Assembly: GCA_020638695.1 (NCBI GenBank)
Contig: JACKIB010000013.1
Location: 62,001-126,000, forward strand
Length of the DNA stretch: 64,000 bases
Direction of reading: 5' to 3'
From: Planctomycetota bacterium
GTDB lineage: Bacteria > Planctomycetota > UBA1135 > UBA2386
Shown here in pieces: positions 60,335-64,000 of this stretch. Every line of letters begins with the position of its first letter. Position 1 is the first letter of the stretch. Under the pieces are notes generated by a model. It was not told the DNA's origin. It did not search any database and was given only the letters and a program-made list of their open reading frames with translations. The position numbers were made by a program, and so were the translations under genes.

Positions 60335-61531
60335 ATGAAGATTCCCTACCCCCGGTCTGCCCTGACCCTGGCGCTCGCAGCGCTGGCCGGCACCCCGCTG
60401 GTCGCGCAGTTGTCCCGCCAGCCGGTCGCGACCTCGGTGCCGGCGACCATCGATCGGGTCAGCGACCAGGAACTGACCCAAGCACTCGAGAAGTTCGCGA
60501 AGCTCAGCGCAGGCCGCCAAGCGGAGGTGCTCCAAGCAGTGGAGCGCGCCGTCGGCGCCATCGACCATCCCCTGCTGCGCGGTGTCGCGTCCTTCGCCAA
60601 GCTCGGCACGAACACCGGGCGCACCCGCTACAAGAAGGTCTCCACGCCGCGCAGTCACGCCAACTCCGAGACCGCCGCGAAGACCTCGAGCGCGCTGGTC
60701 GACCGGGTGCCCTTCCCGACCACCTGCGAGTACCAGTGGGCGTTCGGCCACATCGAGAAGCGCGATCCGACCCCGCCGGGGACGCGGCTGAGCGCGAGCA
60801 AGCGCCGCACTGCCGCGCGCATGGCGCGGCTCGACGGCATGTGTCACGGCTTCCCCGCCGACTTGGACCGGGCTCTCGCCGCGATGCTGCGCCAGCTCGA
60901 CGACGACCGCTCCGCGGACCCACACGCGGTGCTGCTCGAGTCCTGGCACAACGGTGTCGAGTCCTTCTACGAGGCGTTGGACCGCACCGCGGGCACGCCC
61001 GAGAAGCTGTTCTACTTCGACGCGATGTTGGCCGACTGGGCGAAGCGCTGTATCGACAAGCGACACCCCGAGCGCCGCGCGCTGATCGCGTCGAGCAAGG
61101 CGACCCAGCAGGCCTTCTACCAGATGGCACGGACCTACCGGAGCTACCGGAGCCTGCGGGAGATGATCGCGCTCACGTTGGTGCTGCCGCCCGACCAAGA
61201 CCTTCCCGAGCCCCTGCGTGGCCGCTACCAGGACAACGCCGGCGAGGCATACTCGACTCGCACCAACGTCACGTTGTTGCTCGCCGCCCATGGGGGCGAC
61301 ATCGAGGCGGTGTTGCGCGCGCTGGGTGGCAAGCTCGGCAAGATGCCGGCCGACACCTGGCACAAGGGCGACGATCCCGTGCAGGGCCTCTACGAGGTAG
61401 TCGGCAACGCCACGGTCGGCAAGGACACCGATGCGTTGCTGGCTCGCCACAAGACCGACCGGTTGTCACTGCACGAGCGCGTCGCACAGGCCGCGCGCCA
61501 AGCACTGATCGCTGCACTGCCCAAGCGCTGA
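60335..61531 (+). CDS. Secreted protein, family not recognised
   Basis: 398 residues from ATG 60335; GAGGAGAGAG lies upstream at usable spacing. Signal peptide KIPYPRSALTLALAALAGTP. The mature part is largely helical and polar, with no recognised motif. Conserved-looking segments are KFAKLSAGRQAEVLQAVERA near residue 55, CEYQWAFGHIEKRDPTPPGT near 130, CHGFPADLDRALAAMLRQLD near 175 and the stretch YSTRTNVTLLLAAHGGDIEA near 310. Only a few Cys are present. The gene stands alone after polA and may be under an ECF-type promoter (60213). I cannot suggest a function beyond export. Confidence 0.8.
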   Translation: MKIPYPRSALTLALAALAGTPLVAQLSRQPVATSVPATIDRVSDQELTQALEKFAKLSAGRQAEVLQAVERAVGAIDHPLLRGVASFAKLGTNTGRTRYKKVSTPRSHANSETAAKTSSALVDRVPFPTTCEYQWAFGHIEKRDPTPPGTRLSASKRRTAARMARLDGMCHGFPADLDRALAAMLRQLDDDRSADPHAVLLESWHNGVESFYEALDRTAGTPEKLFYFDAMLADWAKRCIDKRHPERRALIASSKATQQAFYQMARTYRSYRSLREMIALTLVLPPDQDLPEPLRGRYQDNAGEAYSTRTNVTLLLAAHGGDIEAVLRALGGKLGKMPADTWHKGDDPVQGLYEVVGNATVGKDTDALLARHKTDRLSLHERVAQAARQALIAALPKR

Positions 61532-61668
61532 TCGCTCGCGCTCACTGGCTGCGGGTCCCAGCCGCGCGCTGGCGACGCGGCTCGCGCACGCGGTCGAGGT
61601 CTCATGGCGGCGCGCAGCACCGCGCCCACCCAGCCTTGGGTGCGGCCTTGGCCGCGATGGGCAACCCG

Positions 61669-62763
61669 TCAGTACCGATGCGCCAGGTGAACGTCCCCAA
61701 CCTTGCCGCGCGCCCGCCACACGACCTTCCCGGCGGCATCGATCTCGACCAGCTCACCGTCGCCACCGACCAGCGTGTGGCCGTTGGTCAACCGTTGTAC
61801 GGTCTGCGGCTGCTTCACCGGCGCGAAGGTCCGGATCAGCTTGCCCGTGGGATCCCGAAGCTCGATCCTGCGGTGTTGGTTGCCCAACACCACCAGGGTC
61901 TCTCCGTTCGGTAGCCGCTGCACGTCGATCGGACTGTTGGCAGTCCACCGCGACACGATTCGTCCCTGTGGATCCACTTCGGTCACCGTGTCCGCCGGGC
62001 AGTCGGTCAACAGCGTGTTGCCGGTGGCAAGCCGATCGACATCGCCCGGCCACTTCGAGGCGAAGCTCCACACCTCCTTGCCGGCGCGATCGATCTCGAC
62101 GACCTTCCCTCCTCGACCGCACGAGATCAGCGTGTGACCGTTGGGCAGTCGGTCCGCGTCGATCGGCGAAGGGCATTCGAACTTCCACAGCACCTTGCCG
62201 GTCCGGTCGATCTCCACGACTCGGCCGCGCTTGACCTGGCTGACCAGGAAGCGCCCGTTCGGTAGGAGCTCGACATCCCACAGCCCCCCGTCGACGACCA
62301 GCTCGAATACCTGCTCACCCTTGGCGTCGAACTCGAGAATCCGCCCACCTGACGAATCCGCCACCAACGTCACGCCCGTCGGCCGAATGCCCATCAGGCA
62401 CCACCGCGCGGCGTAGGCGCGGGTCGCATCACCACCCTGGGCGATGCGCTGCAGCACGGGTACCGCCGACGCTGCGGCGGGACCGATCTCGCGCAGGATC
62501 TGCAGCACACGACAGAACAGGTCGAGGCGCGGGTCCTCCAGCCGAGTGATCAGCGCGGGCACCGCTGCGCCACCGGCGGCGTGCAACTCGCGCACGGCCT
62601 CCGCGCGCCGCTTCGGCAGCTCGAGGAACGCCACCATGCGGCGCAACAGGCGGGTGCGCTGCAGATCCGGATCGGGCTCACCGTACTGCGCGAGCCCCGC
62701 GGTGGCGAAGGCCAACAGTGCAGCCAGACCCCGGCGTCCGATACCCATCACCATGCGTCGCAT
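61669..62763 (-). CDS. Exported HEAT-repeat and beta-propeller protein
   Basis: 364 residues from ATG 62763, with internal Met starts at 62754 and 62748. Signal peptide region MGIGRRGLAALLAFATAGLA. Residues ~35-130 look like HEAT/PBS-type helices (RRAEAVRELHAAGGAAVPAL, VLQILREIGPAAASAVPVLQ). From ~135 to the end are blades of a propeller with the recurring pattern G-x-V-V-E-I-D-x-x-G-K-x-x-W and D-x-x-R-L-P-N-G-x-T-L (GRVVEIDRTGKVLWKF, DADRLPNGHTLISC, GKVVEIDRAGKEVW, DVQRLPNGETLVV, GELVEIDAAGKVVW), as in PQQ-like or arylsulfotransferase-like propellers. No catalytic residues are identifiable. Probably a periplasmic binding or scaffold protein. Confidence 0.82.
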   Translation of the reverse strand: MRRMVMGIGRRGLAALLAFATAGLAQYGEPDPDLQRTRLLRRMVAFLELPKRRAEAVRELHAAGGAAVPALITRLEDPRLDLFCRVLQILREIGPAAASAVPVLQRIAQGGDATRAYAARWCLMGIRPTGVTLVADSSGGRILEFDAKGEQVFELVVDGGLWDVELLPNGRFLVSQVKRGRVVEIDRTGKVLWKFECPSPIDADRLPNGHTLISCGRGGKVVEIDRAGKEVWSFASKWPGDVDRLATGNTLLTDCPADTVTEVDPQGRIVSRWTANSPIDVQRLPNGETLVVLGNQHRRIELRDPTGKLIRTFAPVKQPQTVQRLTNGHTLVGGDGELVEIDAAGKVVWRARGKVGDVHLAHRY

Positions 62764-62946
62764 GGTACCGGTTCGTCGGCCGGCGACTGGTCTCGACGCC
62801 CCCCGGCGACTCGCAAGTTCTCGCCGCCGCGCGCTGACCCCCTGCGCACCGCATTCGACCTTGCCATGGTCGACTGGGTCGGGGCCTGCAGCGCCGCGAC
62901 GGGCGTCTACAATCTGCCCATCCCCTAGCGTCCAGCACCGCCGCCG

Positions 62947-63492
62947 ATGAGCCTTCGTTCGATCCTCGCCCCGCTCCTTCTGATCACCATCACTCCCCCG
63001 CTCGCCGCGGACAAGTTCCACTTCGGATCCTCCGAGGAGGCCGAGCAGACCCAGGGGAACGCTGGCGCGCGAGTCGTGTCCGGTGTGTTGCTCAGCGAGA
63101 GTTCGGACACCTACACGATCCGCGTGGTCGGCGGCCAGATGACGCTTCCCAAGGCGTCGGTGTCGCGCGTCGAGCGCGACGCGCTGACCGTGGCGCAGAT
63201 CGAGCAACAGGAGAAGGACCAAGCGAGCGCGGTCGCGGCAGCCGACAAGCGACGCCGCGACGTGCAGGCCGCGGAAGCGACCGCGCGGCGCTCGGCCACC
63301 GAACGGAATACCACGGGCGGGCCCATCGAAGCACCCGCGCGCGACGAGCTGCGCGTCACCGTCGATTTCCAGGGCCGTCAGCCGGGCTACGAGTTCCGGG
63401 TGTACGACCCGGTGATGCACCGCGCGGTGCGCGTCACCCTGCAGGAACTCATCGAGTCGTACCTGCGCACCCAAACGCTGCTGCGCCGCTGA
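62947..63492 (+). CDS. Small exported protein, family not recognised
   Basis: 181 residues from ATG 62947. Signal peptide SLRSILAPLLLITITPPLAA. Residues ~45-75 (GVLLSESSDTYTIRVVGGQM) suggest a small beta domain, followed by a charged helix rich in Ala, Glu and Arg that is probably a coiled coil (QIEQQEKDQASAVAAADKRR), and a short C-terminal domain (DELRVTVDFQGRQPGYEFRV, then VTLQELIESYL). I recognise no family. Divergent from the HEAT/propeller gene, 183 bases away. Confidence 0.75.
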   Translation: MSLRSILAPLLLITITPPLAADKFHFGSSEEAEQTQGNAGARVVSGVLLSESSDTYTIRVVGGQMTLPKASVSRVERDALTVAQIEQQEKDQASAVAAADKRRRDVQAAEATARRSATERNTTGGPIEAPARDELRVTVDFQGRQPGYEFRVYDPVMHRAVRVTLQELIESYLRTQTLLRR

Positions 63493-63590
63493 TCCGGCCG
63501 TGCCGGAGTGCCGGGCCCGGCGGTGCACCCGGCGACGGGGCAAGACCTGCCGTGCACCATCTCGCGACGGGCTCACCGTGATCCGGGCCA

Positions 63591-63745
63591 GCCCGGACTA
63601 TTCATGAGCAGCGTCGCGAGATCGTGCACGGCAGGTTCTTGTCCGGAGGCGGGGTGTCTCGCCGTCGAGGAGCAGGTTCTGACGTTCGACGAAGCCAGCA
63701 GCGACCTTGCGCGGTCGCAGCAGCTCGGTCACGAATAGTCCGGGC
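63591..63745. repeat. Short element with inverted ends, copy C (155 bp), best preserved
   Basis: Left end GCCCGGACTATTCATGAGCA; right end on the other strand GCCCGGACTATTCGTGACCG, 17 of 20 identical. Pairing continues inward (GAGCAGCGTCGCGAGATCG against GAGCTGCTGCGACCGCGC, with small gaps), so the whole can fold as a long hairpin. Centre blocks GGAGGCGGGGTG and CCGTCGAGGAG match copy B. No convincing protein is encoded. Confidence 0.8.
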
Positions 63746-64000
63746 AGGAGTCTGCGCCACCGAAGGCGATTCAGGAGGTGCGTGAATCTCGGCGCAGGTC
63801 GCCGCCCGACAACGCTGCTCAATTGGTGGATTCGGCGACGCTCTCGGGGGGGTGACGGGTGCTGGAGGGCGCGGATCTAGTGGATTGTCATCCGTGGCGC
63901 AGACTCCTCGGAGTAGCCCTCGCCCCAAAGTTGTGACGTCGCGCCCCCGGGCAGCCCGGCGGCCCCCCGGTGTGGCACCATCCCCGCGTCCCCCGCGGCC
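63746..64000. other. Window end, nothing identified
   Basis: 255 bases after the repeat. No start with a family-like product, no RNA gene and no clear hairpin is seen. Open frames on both strands have no recognisable content. Confidence 0.4.

Overview
The window is GC-rich bacterial chromosome, most likely from a member of the Planctomycetota. The evidence is the set of secreted proteins built from ELW-x-(S/T)DGT-xx-GT repeats with a shared Cys-containing C-terminal domain, CRTAC1-type FG-GAP/ASPIC-UnbV lipoproteins, a Pkn-type kinase with TPRs overlapping a TIGR02999-like ECF sigma factor, and TMTC-like membrane glycosyltransferases with TPR tails. This assignment is inference from gene content; no rRNA or tRNA is visible.

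Layout. 1-11.3 kb: two convergent ELWxxDGT repeat proteins; a BBP2-type porin gene cut in two by a complete IS1380-family element (5423-7045, TGGA target duplication); a frameshifted DUF805-like/SRPBCC membrane protein; a Gly-rich secreted protein. 11.6-15.2 kb: a four-gene Mla-type lipid-transport operon (STAS-MlaE fusion, MlaF, MlaD/MCE, lipoprotein). 15.2-21.4 kb: a truncated scramblase-like gene, an FeS photolyase/cryptochrome with a DUF2256-DUF3253 partner, an SDR/TetR divergent pair, and a lipoprotein/DUF3179 pair. 21.9-24.8 kb: TusA-like, DsrE2-like and DsrE-like sulfur carriers in one operon with a soluble hybrid histidine kinase. 24.9-30.3 kb: TPR kinase, ECF sigma factor and another ELWxxDGT protein. 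30.3-50.8 kb: two related copies of a surface module (TPR lipoprotein facing a CRTAC1 lipoprotein, with TMTC-like enzymes), separated by three tandem near-identical secreted proteins that each have a strong hairpin terminator, and by a seven-heme cytochrome c-TPR lipoprotein. 51-52.5 kb: a frameshifted REP-associated (Y1/HUH) transposase between inverted repeats, a 30-bp-arm hairpin and a G-rich tract. 52.5-60.1 kb: selD (itself with an in-frame UGA/Sec codon), selA, recJ, a YqaA-like membrane protein and polA. 60.3-63.5 kb: three secreted proteins, one with HEAT and beta-propeller repeats.

Repeats are a theme. A short element with inverted ends beginning GCCCGGAC occurs at 8974, 38107 and 63591, with a collapsed 32-bp copy at 15638. 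A five-unit palindromic array sits at 30348-30570. The selenium genes show that this organism decodes UGA as selenocysteine, so other UGA-interrupted genes in the genome deserve care.
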